Source: Streptomyces sp. SID8374 (GTDB lineage Bacteria; Actinomycetota; Actinomycetes; Streptomycetales; Streptomycetaceae). From it: DNA of 64,000 nt. Under the pieces are notes generated by a model, which saw only the letters and a program-made list of their open reading frames with translations, made no database searches and was not told where the DNA came from. A program made the position numbers and the translations under genes. The DNA is taken from NCBI RefSeq assembly GCF_009865135.1, contig NZ_WWGH01000001.1, positions 1,054,001 through 1,118,000 of the forward strand. The letters are read 5' to 3'. This document shows, piece by piece, positions 51,954 to 60,969 of this stretch (position 1 is the stretch's first letter; every line of letters begins with the position of its first letter).

Positions 51954-53327
51954 TCAGCTGTCCAGTCCGGGCACGTCCTGCGGCAGCGGGCAGATGCGGC
52001 GGCCGTAGTGGTCGAAGACGTACAGGTGGGCCGGGTCCACCAGCAGCGGCACCTGGCCGCCGGTCCGCAGCCGCATGTCGGGGCCGGTGCGGACCACCAG
52101 GTCGCCGGAGATGACGGAGGGCCGGTCGGGGGTGCGGAGCGCCGTCGGGTCCGGGGCGGGGTCGTCGAGGGTGACGACCGGGCCGCCGACCCGCGCCCCG
52201 GCCCGCCCCTTCAGCCGGTCCAGGACACCGAGGGCGCCTGGTGTACTGCCTCGGGAACGGCCCGCCGCGGCCCTGCGGCGGCGGGGCACGGCGCGCGGCT
52301 GGGCCGATTCGAGGTCCGGGACGACGGCGGGCCGCGAACCGGTGTTGAGGTGGACCAGCGCCTCGTGCCCCTGGTACTCGACGTGCTCCACGATCCCGCT
52401 GAGCGCCACCTCGCCGGGGCGGGCATGGCTGGGCGGGGCGATCCGGACCGCCTCCGAGCGCAGCCCCACGATGATCCGGCGGCCCTGCTGGATGCGGAGC
52501 AACTGGTGGTCCGGGCTGAGGGGTTCGGGCAGGGCGAGCCGCTGGCGGCCCAGGTCGATGGACATCCGCCCCTCCAACGGGGCGTGCACGACGGCCTGGA
52601 GGAGGTTGATCCGCGGGGTGCCGATGAACGCGGCCACGAAGACGTTCTCGGGCAGCGCGTAGACCTCGCGGGGCGGGCTGACCTGTTGCAGGACCCCGCC
52701 GCGCATCACGGCCACCCGATCGCCCAGCGACATGGCCTCTGCCTGATCATGCGTCACATACACGGTCGTGACGCCGAGTTCCTTGGTGAGCAGGGCGATC
52801 TCGGCGCGCAGATGGTTGCGGAGCTTGGCGTCCAGGTTGGAGAGCGGCTCGTCCATCAGGAAGACGGAGGGCCTGCGGGAGATCGCGCGGCCCATCGCCA
52901 CGCGCTGGCGCTCGCCGCCGGAGAGCTGGGCCGGGTAGCGGTCGAGTACGTGGTCGATGCCGAGCATCCGGGCGGTGGCCTCGATCCGCGCGCTGTTGTC
53001 CTCGCGCGGGTTCTCCAGCTTCAGCGGGAAGCCGATGTTGGCGCGGTTGGTCATGCTCGGGTACAGCGCGAAGTTCTGGAACACCATCGCCATCCCGCGT
53101 TCGCGCGGCGGGATGTGGTTGGAGAACTCGCCGTCGAGGAGCAGCTCGCCCTCGCTGATCTCCTCAAGCCCCGCGATCATGCGCAGCACGGTCGACTTGC
53201 CGCAGCCGGACGGACCGAGCAGCACGACGAACTCGCCGGGGTCGATGGAGAGCGTGAACCGGTCGACGGCCCGCCGGTCCCGGCCGTAGCTCTTGCTGAC
53301 GTGGTGCAGGGAGATGGCGCGCGTCAT
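51954..53327 (-). CDS. sugar-type ABC transporter ATPase with C-terminal insert (orphan)
   Basis: A 457-residue MsiK/MalK-class ATPase. Walker A LLGPSGCGKSTVLRMIAGLE, Q-loop VFQNFALYPSMTNRANI, signature QLSGGERQRVAMGRA, Walker B VFLMDEPLSNLDAKLR and H-loop VTHDQAEAM are all intact. A TOBE/OB regulatory domain follows, but between ~345 and ~405 lies an insert rich in Arg/Pro/Gly (PRAVPRRRRAAAGRSRGSTP) that ordinary MsiK lacks, making it ~80 residues too long. No permease or binding-protein gene is near, so it may serve several sugar transporters in trans. ATG 53327. Confidence 0.9.
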   Translation of the reverse strand: MTRAISLHHVSKSYGRDRRAVDRFTLSIDPGEFVVLLGPSGCGKSTVLRMIAGLEEISEGELLLDGEFSNHIPPRERGMAMVFQNFALYPSMTNRANIGFPLKLENPREDNSARIEATARMLGIDHVLDRYPAQLSGGERQRVAMGRAISRRPSVFLMDEPLSNLDAKLRNHLRAEIALLTKELGVTTVYVTHDQAEAMSLGDRVAVMRGGVLQQVSPPREVYALPENVFVAAFIGTPRINLLQAVVHAPLEGRMSIDLGRQRLALPEPLSPDHQLLRIQQGRRIIVGLRSEAVRIAPPSHARPGEVALSGIVEHVEYQGHEALVHLNTGSRPAVVPDLESAQPRAVPRRRRAAAGRSRGSTPGALGVLDRLKGRAGARVGGPVVTLDDPAPDPTALRTPDRPSVISGDLVVRTGPDMRLRTGGQVPLLVDPAHLYVFDHYGRRICPLPQDVPGLDS

Positions 53328-53474
53328 GGAGTGTCCCCGGGATGAAGGTGTACGAGGTGTACGTCGCGGTGGGGAGCGGCTGTGGGGGAAGTTAGCCCAC
53401 CGGGCGGGGTGTGGGAATGACTCGCGCGAAGGTTGGGACGTGTGGGACGTACGGGGTTGGGCGGGGCGGGTGCG

Positions 53475-54836
53475 TCAGGAGCGGTGCCGGTCGGCCCGGG
53501 GCGCGCTCCGCTCACGTACGGCGTCCGGCGCAGGCGGTACGGGCGTGGGCTCCGGCGGTCGTACGGCGTCCGGCGCAGGTGGTACGGGCGTGGGCTCCGG
53601 CGGTCGTACGGGCGCGGACTCCGGTCGTACGGAGGACGCCCCCGCCGCCCGTCCGCTGCGCAAACCCAGCCCCGCCGCCGCCAGCAGCAACGCGCCGAGC
53701 AGCGCGAACGGGGCCGCCGCCCCCGCCGTACCCGCGATCAGGCCCGCAGCGGCGGGCGCGCCGGCCTGGCCCAGCCGGTTGCCGGTCAGCCGCAGGGCCA
53801 GGGCCGTGGACCGGGCCTCGGCGGGCGCGGCCTGGACCACCGTGGTCATCGACAGCGGCTGGCCGACGCCGAGGCAGAAGCCGAGGGCGGCCAGCATGAC
53901 GGCGAGCACCGGTACGGGGACCGGGAGGGCCATTCCCGTACAGAGCAGGCCGGCCAGCAGGCAGCTGGTGGTCAGCAGGGCCGTCCGGCCGAGGAGCCGC
54001 AGCATCGGGGTCATCACCAGACGGCAGGCGATGGTGGCGGCGGCCCGCAGGCTGAGCAGCAGCCCGACCGTGGCGGGGGCGATCCCCCGGTGCTCGCCGA
54101 CCACCGGCAGGTAGGCGGTGAGGATGTCGGTCGAGGACAGGACCGCCATGCTGATGAAGATCCCGGCCGGGACGCCCCGCGCCCCGAGGATCCTGGTGAC
54201 CGGGACCTTGGCCGCCCCCGCCTTCGTGGCGGGCCCGGCGCCGGGCGTACGCCGGTGCTCGATGCGCCACAGCGAGGTGAGCGCGACCGCGCAGACCCCC
54301 GCCGAGACGAGGAGCGCGAGTGCGCTCGTACGCCCCAGAGCACCGCTCTCGCCGGAGATCAGCGCTCCGGCGGCGATCGGGCCGCCCAGCTGGCCGAGCG
54401 AGGCGCCGATGGTGAAGTGGCCGAAGTTGCGGTCCTGTTCGGCCGGGGCGGACTGCCGGGCCACGATCGACTGGGCGCCGATCACGAAGCACAGGTGGCC
54501 GAGGCCCATCACCCCGCTCCACGCGGCCATCGCGGGCAGTGAGGAGACCGCACCGCTGAGCGCGCAGCCGCCGGAGATCAGCACCACGCCGACCGGCAGC
54601 AGGGGCGCGCACCGGCCGTGGTCCGTGCGGCGGCCGAGCGGGACGGCGGCGAACAGCGGCAGCAGGGCGTAGACACCGGCGATGACACCGACCGCCGTTT
54701 CGTCCGCTCCCAGCGCGAGGGCCCGGTAGGAGACGGCGGGCCGCGCCATCGACACCGCCCCCTGCGCGAAGGCGAAGGCGATGACGAGACGCAGCAGCCA
54801 GCCCCTCCCGGGCCCGGGTCGCGATGCGGGTGTCAT
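53475..54836 (-). CDS. MFS transporter with repetitive C-terminal tail
   Basis: A 453-residue major facilitator with 12 predicted helices (LLRLVIAFAFAQGAVSM at helix 1; PLGRRTDHGRCAPLLPVG is the loop 2-3 motif). The solute is unknown; sequence tone is that of drug-efflux members. After helix 12 a ~55-residue hydrophilic tail carries two tandem 15-residue copies of VRPPEPTPVPPAPDA, the product of a 45-nt DNA repeat (53516-53605). ATG 54836 was chosen over 54875 because it gives the natural cytosolic N-terminus. Confidence 0.85.
   Translation of the reverse strand: MTPASRPGPGRGWLLRLVIAFAFAQGAVSMARPAVSYRALALGADETAVGVIAGVYALLPLFAAVPLGRRTDHGRCAPLLPVGVVLISGGCALSGAVSSLPAMAAWSGVMGLGHLCFVIGAQSIVARQSAPAEQDRNFGHFTIGASLGQLGGPIAAGALISGESGALGRTSALALLVSAGVCAVALTSLWRIEHRRTPGAGPATKAGAAKVPVTRILGARGVPAGIFISMAVLSSTDILTAYLPVVGEHRGIAPATVGLLLSLRAAATIACRLVMTPMLRLLGRTALLTTSCLLAGLLCTGMALPVPVPVLAVMLAALGFCLGVGQPLSMTTVVQAAPAEARSTALALRLTGNRLGQAGAPAAAGLIAGTAGAAAPFALLGALLLAAAGLGLRSGRAAGASSVRPESAPVRPPEPTPVPPAPDAVRPPEPTPVPPAPDAVRERSAPRADRHRS
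53516..53605. repeat. two tandem 45-nt copies coding VRPPEPTPVPPAPDA
   Basis: Units 53516-53560 and 53561-53605 differ at one base (53535 vs 53580), with a partial third copy. They add a proline-rich unit to the MFS tail in frame. Confidence 0.85.
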
Positions 54837-54844
54837 CGAAAGCC

Positions 54845-54914
54845 CACCCACCAGAAGCCACCCATCACGAGCCACCCATCACAAGCCGTCCATCAGAAGC
54901 CGTCCATCAGATCG
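54845..54914. repeat. five tandem 14-nt repeats
   Basis: Units from 54845, 54859, 54873, 54887 and 54901; consensus CACCCATCASAAGC, with the last two starting CGTCC. The array is in the short space between the MFS start and the citrate transporter stop, overlapping the latter's last codons (stop at 54907). Confidence 0.85.
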
Positions 54915-56313
54915 TGCCGAACAGGATGCCCGCCCCCAGCACCACCAGCGACGTCAGCACCGCCCACTTGACGGTGAACCGGGTGTGGTCGCCGAACTCC
55001 ACCTTCGCCATGCCGACCAGGACGTACACGGCCGGGACCAGCGGCGAGGACATGTGCAGCGCCTGGCCGGCCAGGGAGGCGCGGGCGATCTCCAGCGGCG
55101 AGACGCCGTGGGCGGCACCGGCCTCGGCGAGGACGGGGACGACACCGAAGTAGAAGCCGTCGTTGGACATGAAGTAGGTGAGCGGCAGGCTGAGCAGCCC
55201 GGTGACGATGGCCATGTGCGGGCCCATCGCGTCGGGGACGGCCCCGACCACCCAGTCGGCCATGTTCTCGACCATACCCGTGCCGGTGAGGACGCCGGTG
55301 AAGACGGCGGCGGCGAAGACCATGCCGGAGACGTTGAGGACGTTGTCGGCGTGGGCGGCGATCCGGGCCCGCTGGTCGGGCATGTGGGGGAAGTTGACGG
55401 TGAGGGCGAGGGCGGCGCCGAGGAGGAAGAGGACCGGGATCGGCATCAGGTCCATGATCATGGCGGTCAGCAGGGCCACGGTGAGACCGGCGTTGAACCA
55501 GTAGAGCTTGGGCCGCAGCGTGGACCGGTTCGGGTCGAGGCCCTGGAACTCGTCCTCGTCCTCGTCATCCGTGAGATCCGCCGAGCCGGTCCCCGAGGTG
55601 GCGGGGCCCTTGCGCAGCAGGTCCTCGCCGCCCGTACCGCCGCCCGCCCCCGCGAGGACGGTCTCCGGCTCCCGTACCAGCGCCTCGTCCAGCGTGAGCA
55701 TGCCCAGGCGCTTGCGCTCGCGCAGACCCAGCACGTACGAGAGGAGGAAGACGGCGAGCAGTCCGACGGCCAGCGCCGGGATCATGGGGACGAAGATCTC
55801 GGAGGCGTCCAGCTTGAGCGCGGTCGCGGCGCGGGCCGTGGGGCCGCCCCAGGGCAGGGTGTTCATGACGCCGTTCGCCGTGGCCGCCACACCGGTCATG
55901 ACGACCAGGCTCATCTTGAGCCGTTTGTAGAGCGGATACATCGCCGAGACGGTGATCATGAAGGTGGTGGAGCCGTCACCGTCCAGCGAGACGATCGCGG
56001 CGAGCACCGCCGTACCGACGACGATCCGCATCGGGTCCGCCTTGCAGAACCGCAGGATGGCCCGGACGACCGGGTCGAAGAGGCCGACGTCGATCATCAC
56101 GCCGAAGTAGACGATGGCGAACATCAGCATGGCGGCGGTCGGCGCCAGGTTGCCGACGCCGTCGATGACGTAGTCGCCGAGCTTCGCTCCCTGCCCGACG
56201 GCGACACAGAAGAGTGCGGGGATCAGTACCAGCGCCGCGATCGGCGACATCTTCTTCGTCATGATCAGGACCAGGAAGGTCGCGATCATGGCGAAGCCGA
56301 GGATTGTCAGCAT
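54907..56313 (-). CDS. CitMHS-family citrate-metal:proton symporter
   Basis: A 468-residue membrane protein with ~12 helices that imports citrate complexed with Mg2+ or other divalent cations. The family motifs are in LIMTKKMSPIAALVLIPALF at helix 1, DGDGSTTFMITVSAMYPL and WGGPTARAATAL. A ~60-residue hydrophilic linker in the middle (residues ~220-280, DDEDEDEFQGL) is acidic. GTG/ATG: ATG 56313 starts it. No two-component citrate sensor (CitST) is next to it. Confidence 0.92.
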   Translation of the reverse strand: MLTILGFAMIATFLVLIMTKKMSPIAALVLIPALFCVAVGQGAKLGDYVIDGVGNLAPTAAMLMFAIVYFGVMIDVGLFDPVVRAILRFCKADPMRIVVGTAVLAAIVSLDGDGSTTFMITVSAMYPLYKRLKMSLVVMTGVAATANGVMNTLPWGGPTARAATALKLDASEIFVPMIPALAVGLLAVFLLSYVLGLRERKRLGMLTLDEALVREPETVLAGAGGGTGGEDLLRKGPATSGTGSADLTDDEDEDEFQGLDPNRSTLRPKLYWFNAGLTVALLTAMIMDLMPIPVLFLLGAALALTVNFPHMPDQRARIAAHADNVLNVSGMVFAAAVFTGVLTGTGMVENMADWVVGAVPDAMGPHMAIVTGLLSLPLTYFMSNDGFYFGVVPVLAEAGAAHGVSPLEIARASLAGQALHMSSPLVPAVYVLVGMAKVEFGDHTRFTVKWAVLTSLVVLGAGILFGTI

Positions 56314-56464
56314 GGGGGATACCTAACGTTCATCCTTGAACTCCCACCGGTCTCGGCGGTCGGTCCGGACGACGTTAGGGGCCTCCTCGAAGAGTTAACA
56401 AGACGTTGACGCGTGAGCAATACGAGCAAAACCCCAGGTCAACGCGGTGGTGTTACGGGGAGGG

Positions 56465-58648
56465 TTACGGAGACGGGGTCACGGTCACCGGAATCGCGTT
56501 CAGCACGGCGGTGCCGGAGAGCGGGTCCAGGAGGGTGCCGTCCAGGAGCTGGTTCACGTTCGCGCCGGGGTGGGCGGCGGCGACCGCCATGCGGGTCCCG
56601 GGGCGGCTGTGGCCCCAGCCGTGCGGGAGGCTCACCACCCCGCTGCGTACGGTGTCCGTGATCTCGGCAGGGGCCTCGATCCCGCCGCCCGCCGACTCGA
56701 TCCGTACGGTGGCCCCGTCCGCCAGTCCGAGCCGGGCCGCGTCGTCGGGGTGGATCTGGAGGGTGCAGACGTTGGACCCGCCGCTGAGCGAACCGACGTT
56801 GTGCATCCAGCTGTTGTTGGACCGCAGATGGCGGCGGCCGACGAGGACGAGCGGGGCGGGCCGGTCCCCCAGCGCCCGGCGCAGGCGGGGCAGGTCTGCG
56901 GCGATCGGAGCGGGGAGCAGTTCGATGCGGCCGGAGCGGGTGCGCAGGATCTCCGGGACGCGCGGCTTCAACAAACCAAGATCGATGCCGTGCGGGTGGG
57001 CGAGGAGCTGCTCCAGCGTCAGACCGTACGGGCCGAGCCGCAGCATCAGGTCGAGGCGGCGTTCGGGGCCGGTGCGGCCGGTGAGTTCGTCGGCCAGCTC
57101 CTTGGGGGCGCCCGCCTTGGTGATCGCGGTGGTGATGGCGAGGTCGTCGACGGCGGAGGGCGGGGCGCCGTGCATCCCGCTCACCGCGAGGATCAGCCGG
57201 GCGTGGATCTCGCTCTCGTCCATCCGCCCGTCCTCCAGGGGGACGGGGGCCGGGGTATAGCGGACCTGGTTGTGCACGGCGAAGGAGTTGAACGCGAAGT
57301 CGAAGTGGGCGCTCTGCGAGGGCGGCGGCGGGGGCAGCACGACATCCGCGTGGCGGGAGGTCTCGTTGAGGTACGGGTCGACGCTGACCATGAAGTCGAG
57401 GTGGCCGGAGAGCGCCGCGTCCAGCCGGTCGCCGTCGGGCGCGGAGAGGACGGGGTTGGCGGCGAGCACGACCAGGGCCCGGATGCGGCCCTCCCCCGGG
57501 GTCTCGATCTCCTCGGCCAGGGCAGCGGTGGGCAGTTCGCCCTTGGCCTCGGGGTGGCCGGAGACCCGGGAAGCCCAGCGGCCCAGGGCGAAGCCCTTGC
57601 CGGGGGCGGCGGGTCGGGGTCCCCGGGCCGTCGCCGAAAGGGGGAACAGCGCGCCGCCGGGGCGGTCGAGGTTGCCGGTGAGGATGTTGAGGACGTCCAC
57701 CAGCCAGCTGGCGAGGGTGCCGTGCTCCACGGTGCAGCTGCCGATCCGCCCGTAGACGGCGGCGGTCGGCGCGGCGGCCAGTTCCCGGGCGAGGGCGGTG
57801 ATGGTGGCCGCCTCCACATCGCAGGCGGCAGCGACCGCGTCCGGGGTGAAGTCGGCGAGGGCGGCGGCGAGTTCGTCCGTCCCCTCCAGGTGGTCGGCGA
57901 GCGGGCCGGGGTCGGTGAGCTTCTCCTCGAACAAGACATGGGCCATCGCGGCGAGCAGCAGGGCGTCGGCCCCCGGCCGGATCGCCACATGCCGGTCGGC
58001 GAGGCGGGCGGTCCGGGTGCGGCGCGGGTCGATGACGGTGAGGGTGCCGCCGCGCCTGCGCAGCGCCCGGAGGCGGCCGGGGAAGTCGGGGGCCGTACAG
58101 AGGCTGCCGTTGGACTCCAGCGGGTTGGCGCCGATCAGGAGGAGGTGGTCGGTGCGGTCGAGATCCGGTACGGGGATGGCGTTGGCGTCACCGAAGAGCA
58201 GCCCGCTGGAGACGTGCTTGGGCATCTGGTCCAGGGTGCTCGCCGTGAAGACGTTGCGGGTGCGCAGGGCGGCGAGGAGCAGGGGCGGGTAGAGGGCGCC
58301 CGCCATGGTGTGGACGTTGGGGTTGCCGAGGACCACCCCGACGGCCTGCGGGCCGTGGGCCTCGACCAGGGCGGGTATGCGGGCGGCGATACGGTCGAAC
58401 GCCTCGCTCCAGGCCGCCTCCCGCAGCTCCCCGTCCCCGCCCCTCACGAGCGGGACGCGCAGCCGGTCGGGGTCGGCGTCCAGGCCGCCGAAGGACGCCC
58501 CCTTGGGGCAGATGAACCCCCGGCTGAAGATGTCGTCGCGGTCGCCGCGCGCTCCGGTGACGGTGGTTCCCTCGATGGTGAGGGTGAGGCCGCAGGTGGC
58601 CTCGCAGAGGGGGCAGATACGCGGTGCGGTACGGGATGCGTGGGACAT
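56465..58648 (-). CDS. molybdopterin-dependent oxidoreductase (formate dehydrogenase-like)
   Basis: A 727-residue catalytic subunit of the DMSO-reductase superfamily. The N-terminal CPLCEATCGL and later ICPKG bind a [4Fe-4S] cluster. GNPNVHTMAG and LLLIGANPLESNGS are molybdopterin-domain strands; the C-terminal RIESAGGGIEAPAEITD is the dinucleotide-binding cap. No Tat signal is visible, so it works in the cytosol, and the partner for electrons is not adjacent. ATG 58648 follows GGGGAGGG; the frame beyond it is low-complexity. The substrate is unknown. A TetR-type palindrome lies upstream. Confidence 0.9.
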   Translation of the reverse strand: MSHASRTAPRICPLCEATCGLTLTIEGTTVTGARGDRDDIFSRGFICPKGASFGGLDADPDRLRVPLVRGGDGELREAAWSEAFDRIAARIPALVEAHGPQAVGVVLGNPNVHTMAGALYPPLLLAALRTRNVFTASTLDQMPKHVSSGLLFGDANAIPVPDLDRTDHLLLIGANPLESNGSLCTAPDFPGRLRALRRRGGTLTVIDPRRTRTARLADRHVAIRPGADALLLAAMAHVLFEEKLTDPGPLADHLEGTDELAAALADFTPDAVAAACDVEAATITALARELAAAPTAAVYGRIGSCTVEHGTLASWLVDVLNILTGNLDRPGGALFPLSATARGPRPAAPGKGFALGRWASRVSGHPEAKGELPTAALAEEIETPGEGRIRALVVLAANPVLSAPDGDRLDAALSGHLDFMVSVDPYLNETSRHADVVLPPPPPSQSAHFDFAFNSFAVHNQVRYTPAPVPLEDGRMDESEIHARLILAVSGMHGAPPSAVDDLAITTAITKAGAPKELADELTGRTGPERRLDLMLRLGPYGLTLEQLLAHPHGIDLGLLKPRVPEILRTRSGRIELLPAPIAADLPRLRRALGDRPAPLVLVGRRHLRSNNSWMHNVGSLSGGSNVCTLQIHPDDAARLGLADGATVRIESAGGGIEAPAEITDTVRSGVVSLPHGWGHSRPGTRMAVAAAHPGANVNQLLDGTLLDPLSGTAVLNAIPVTVTPSP

Positions 58649-58723
58649 GGGCCCTCCCCGGGGCGGTGGCGGTGGCGGCGCCGGCCGCGGTGAGGGCGGT
58701 GACGGCGCTGGCAGCACCGCGAG

Positions 58724-58743
58724 CATACCGACCGGTACGCATG
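58724..58743. promoter_or_regulatory. palindromic site upstream of the molybdopterin oxidoreductase gene
   Basis: CATACCGACC/GGTACGCATG: the left half is identical to the consensus and the right matches 7/10. It is 76-95 bp before the start at 58648. Related to the sites at 31088 and 38287. Confidence 0.45.
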
Positions 58744-58802
58744 GCGGGGAGGTGCTGGAGGGCAGGCACTTGGCAGCCACCTCCCCCCGCGCCCCGCCCC
58801 CC

Positions 58803-59414
58803 TCAGTCCAGGATCTGCGCGAGGTACGCCCGTACCAGCGTCCGGGTCTCGGCCACGATCGCCGGATCCCCCGCGGGGTCCGTACGGAAGGCGAGCTGGA
58901 GCAGCGCGTCGGCGGCCTCGACGCTGACCAGGATGGCCCGCAGCAGTTCCGGGCCGGGGTGGCGGCCGAGGTGTCCGGCGAGGAGTTCGGTGAGGCGGCC
59001 CGCGAGGCGGCGGTTGGCGTCGTCCGAGGTGTCCTCGGCGGGCGACGGGGGCCCGAAGTCGACCAGGGCGAAGCCGGGCACGGTCCGCTTCATCGCGAGG
59101 TACTCGTCCAGCACCGCGTCGATGGCTCCGCGCCAGTCGTCGGCGGGGAGAGAGCCGAGCCGGTCGGTGATGCGCTCGGCGTAGAGGTCCAGGTTGCGCA
59201 GCGCCAGGGCGTCGACGAGGGCCCGCTTGTTGGAGAAGAAGCGGTAGACGGAGCCGATGGGCACCTCGGCGCGCGAAGCGACGTCGCGGGTGGAGAGCTG
59301 CTCGTAACCGGTCTCGTCGAGGAGTCCGGCGCAGGCGTCGAGTATCCGGGCGAGCCGGTCGGCGCTGCGCTGCTGTACGGGGGCGCGGCGGAGATTCGGG
59401 TTCGGGTGGGGCAC
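58803..59414 (-). CDS. TetR-family regulator
   Basis: A 203-residue TetR regulator: HTH in RLARILDACAGLLDETGYEQLSTRDVASRAEVPIGSVYRFFSNKRALVDAL (parts GLLDETGYEQLSTRDVASRA and PIGSVYRFFSNKRALV), then a helical ligand domain. GTG 59414 (VPHPNPNLRRAP) is the best start; the upstream frame is low-complexity. It lies 154 bp upstream of the molybdopterin oxidoreductase on the same strand and could control that gene or the divergent hmgA. The effector is unknown. Confidence 0.88.
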   Translation of the reverse strand: MPHPNPNLRRAPVQQRSADRLARILDACAGLLDETGYEQLSTRDVASRAEVPIGSVYRFFSNKRALVDALALRNLDLYAERITDRLGSLPADDWRGAIDAVLDEYLAMKRTVPGFALVDFGPPSPAEDTSDDANRRLAGRLTELLAGHLGRHPGPELLRAILVSVEAADALLQLAFRTDPAGDPAIVAETRTLVRAYLAQILD

Positions 59415-59500
59415 GGACCCATGATGCCGTGCACCTTCCCGGGGCCGTCCGCAAGCCCCCCGGGCGCCGACCGACACCCCGAATGGCGTGATCCAGGCCG

Positions 59501-59540
59501 TTGACGCGCCCGCCTCCTATTCCTACGGTGTCCTATAGGA
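59501..59540 (+). promoter_or_regulatory. hmgA promoter with palindrome TCCTATAGGA
   Basis: TTGACG (59501-59506), 17 bp, TACGGT (59524-59529) reads as a vegetative-type promoter. The perfect 10-nt palindrome TCCTATAGGA (59531-59540) sits at the expected transcription start, a natural operator position. Confidence 0.5.
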
Positions 59541-59587
59541 TTCGTTGTCCGGCGGATCCAAGGCTTTACGGTCACCGGGAGTGCGGG

Positions 59588-60907
59588 ATGAGCGGCATCG
59601 AGCAGGCGAGGAAGACGGCGGAGGGGCTGACGTACTCCTCCGGTTTCGGCAACGAGCACAGCTCGGAGGCGGTTGCGGGGGCGCTGCCGCACGGCCGCAA
59701 CTCACCCCAGCGCGCCCCCCTCGGGCTCTACGCCGAGCAGTTGAGCGGCTCCGCCTTCACCGAGCCCCGCGCCGACAACCGCCGCTCCTGGCTCTACCGG
59801 ATCCGCCCCTCCGCCGCACACCCGGCCTTCACCCGGACCGACAACGGCAACCTGCGGACGGCACCCTTCACCGAGTCCGTGCCGGACCCGAACCGGCTCC
59901 GCTGGAACCCGCTCCCCGACCCCGCGCCCGGCACGGACTTCGTCGGCGGGCTGTGGACCCTGGGCGGCAACGGTGACGCCGCCCAGCGGACCGGCATGGC
60001 GGTCCACCTCTACCACGCCAACTCCTCCATGACCGACCGGGTGTTCAGCGACTCCGACGGCGAGCTGCTGATCGTCCCGGAGCGCGGCGGGCTGCTGCTC
60101 CGCACCGAACTGGGCCTGCTGCGCGCCGAACCGGGCCATGTCGCGCTGATCCCGCGCGGGGTCCGCTTCCGGGTGGAGCTGCTGGAGGAGAGCGCGCGCG
60201 GGTACGTCTGCGAGAACTACGGCCGCCCGTTCGTGCTCCCGGACCTCGGGCCGATCGGCGCCAACGGGCTGGCCCACGCACGGGACTTCCTGGCCCCGGT
60301 CGCCGCGTACGAGGACGAGGACCGGCCGGTGGAGGTGGTCAACAAGTTCTGCGGGAACCTCTGGTCGGCGACGTACGACCACTCGCCCCTCGACGTGGTC
60401 GCCTGGTACGGCACCCACGCCCCGTACGTCTACGATCTGCGCCGCTTCAACGTCATCGGGTCGATCAGCTACGACCACCCCGACCCTTCGATCTTCACGG
60501 TGCTGACCTCGCCGTCGGACACCCCCGGCCTGGCCGGTGTCGACTTCGTCGTCTTCGCGCCGCGCTGGCTGGTCGGCGAGGACACGTTCCGGCCGCCGTA
60601 CTTCCACCGGAACGTGATGAGCGAGTACATGGGGCTGATCGACGGCGCGTACGACGCGAAGGCCGACGGTTTCGTCCCCGGTGGCGGCTCGCTGCACAAC
60701 ATGATGTCGGCCCACGGACCGGACCGGGAGACCTTCGACCGGGCGAGCGCGGCGGAGCTGAAGCCGCAGAAGATCGAGGACGGCCTGGCCTTCATGTTCG
60801 AGACCCGCTGGCCGATCATCTCGACCCCGCAGGCGGCCGGGGCCGACCATCTTCAGCGCGGTTACGACGACGTGTGGCAGGGTCTGAGCCGCAACTTCCG
60901 GCCGTAG
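59588..60907 (+). CDS. hmgA: homogentisate 1,2-dioxygenase
   Basis: A 439-residue non-haem Fe(II) ring-cleaving enzyme that opens homogentisate to maleylacetoacetate in tyrosine/phenylalanine breakdown. The ligands are in [11 protein letters not shown] (His and Glu) and [14 protein letters not shown] (His); [13 protein letters not shown] is the family N-terminus. ATG 59588 gives [21 protein letters not shown]; an upstream frame lacks the family text. The following enzymes of the route (maleylacetoacetate isomerase, fumarylacetoacetase) are not in this window. A GntR gene follows 62 bp later. Confidence 0.97.
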   Translation: MSGIEQARKTAEGLTYSSGFGNEHSSEAVAGALPHGRNSPQRAPLGLYAEQLSGSAFTEPRADNRRSWLYRIRPSAAHPAFTRTDNGNLRTAPFTESVPDPNRLRWNPLPDPAPGTDFVGGLWTLGGNGDAAQRTGMAVHLYHANSSMTDRVFSDSDGELLIVPERGGLLLRTELGLLRAEPGHVALIPRGVRFRVELLEESARGYVCENYGRPFVLPDLGPIGANGLAHARDFLAPVAAYEDEDRPVEVVNKFCGNLWSATYDHSPLDVVAWYGTHAPYVYDLRRFNVIGSISYDHPDPSIFTVLTSPSDTPGLAGVDFVVFAPRWLVGEDTFRPPYFHRNVMSEYMGLIDGAYDAKADGFVPGGGSLHNMMSAHGPDRETFDRASAAELKPQKIEDGLAFMFETRWPIISTPQAAGADHLQRGYDDVWQGLSRNFRP

Positions 60908-60969
60908 AGAGCTGCTGCGGAGACGGGCCGGGCGGCCGGAGGGGCCCGGAGGGACGGGACGGGGACGAC

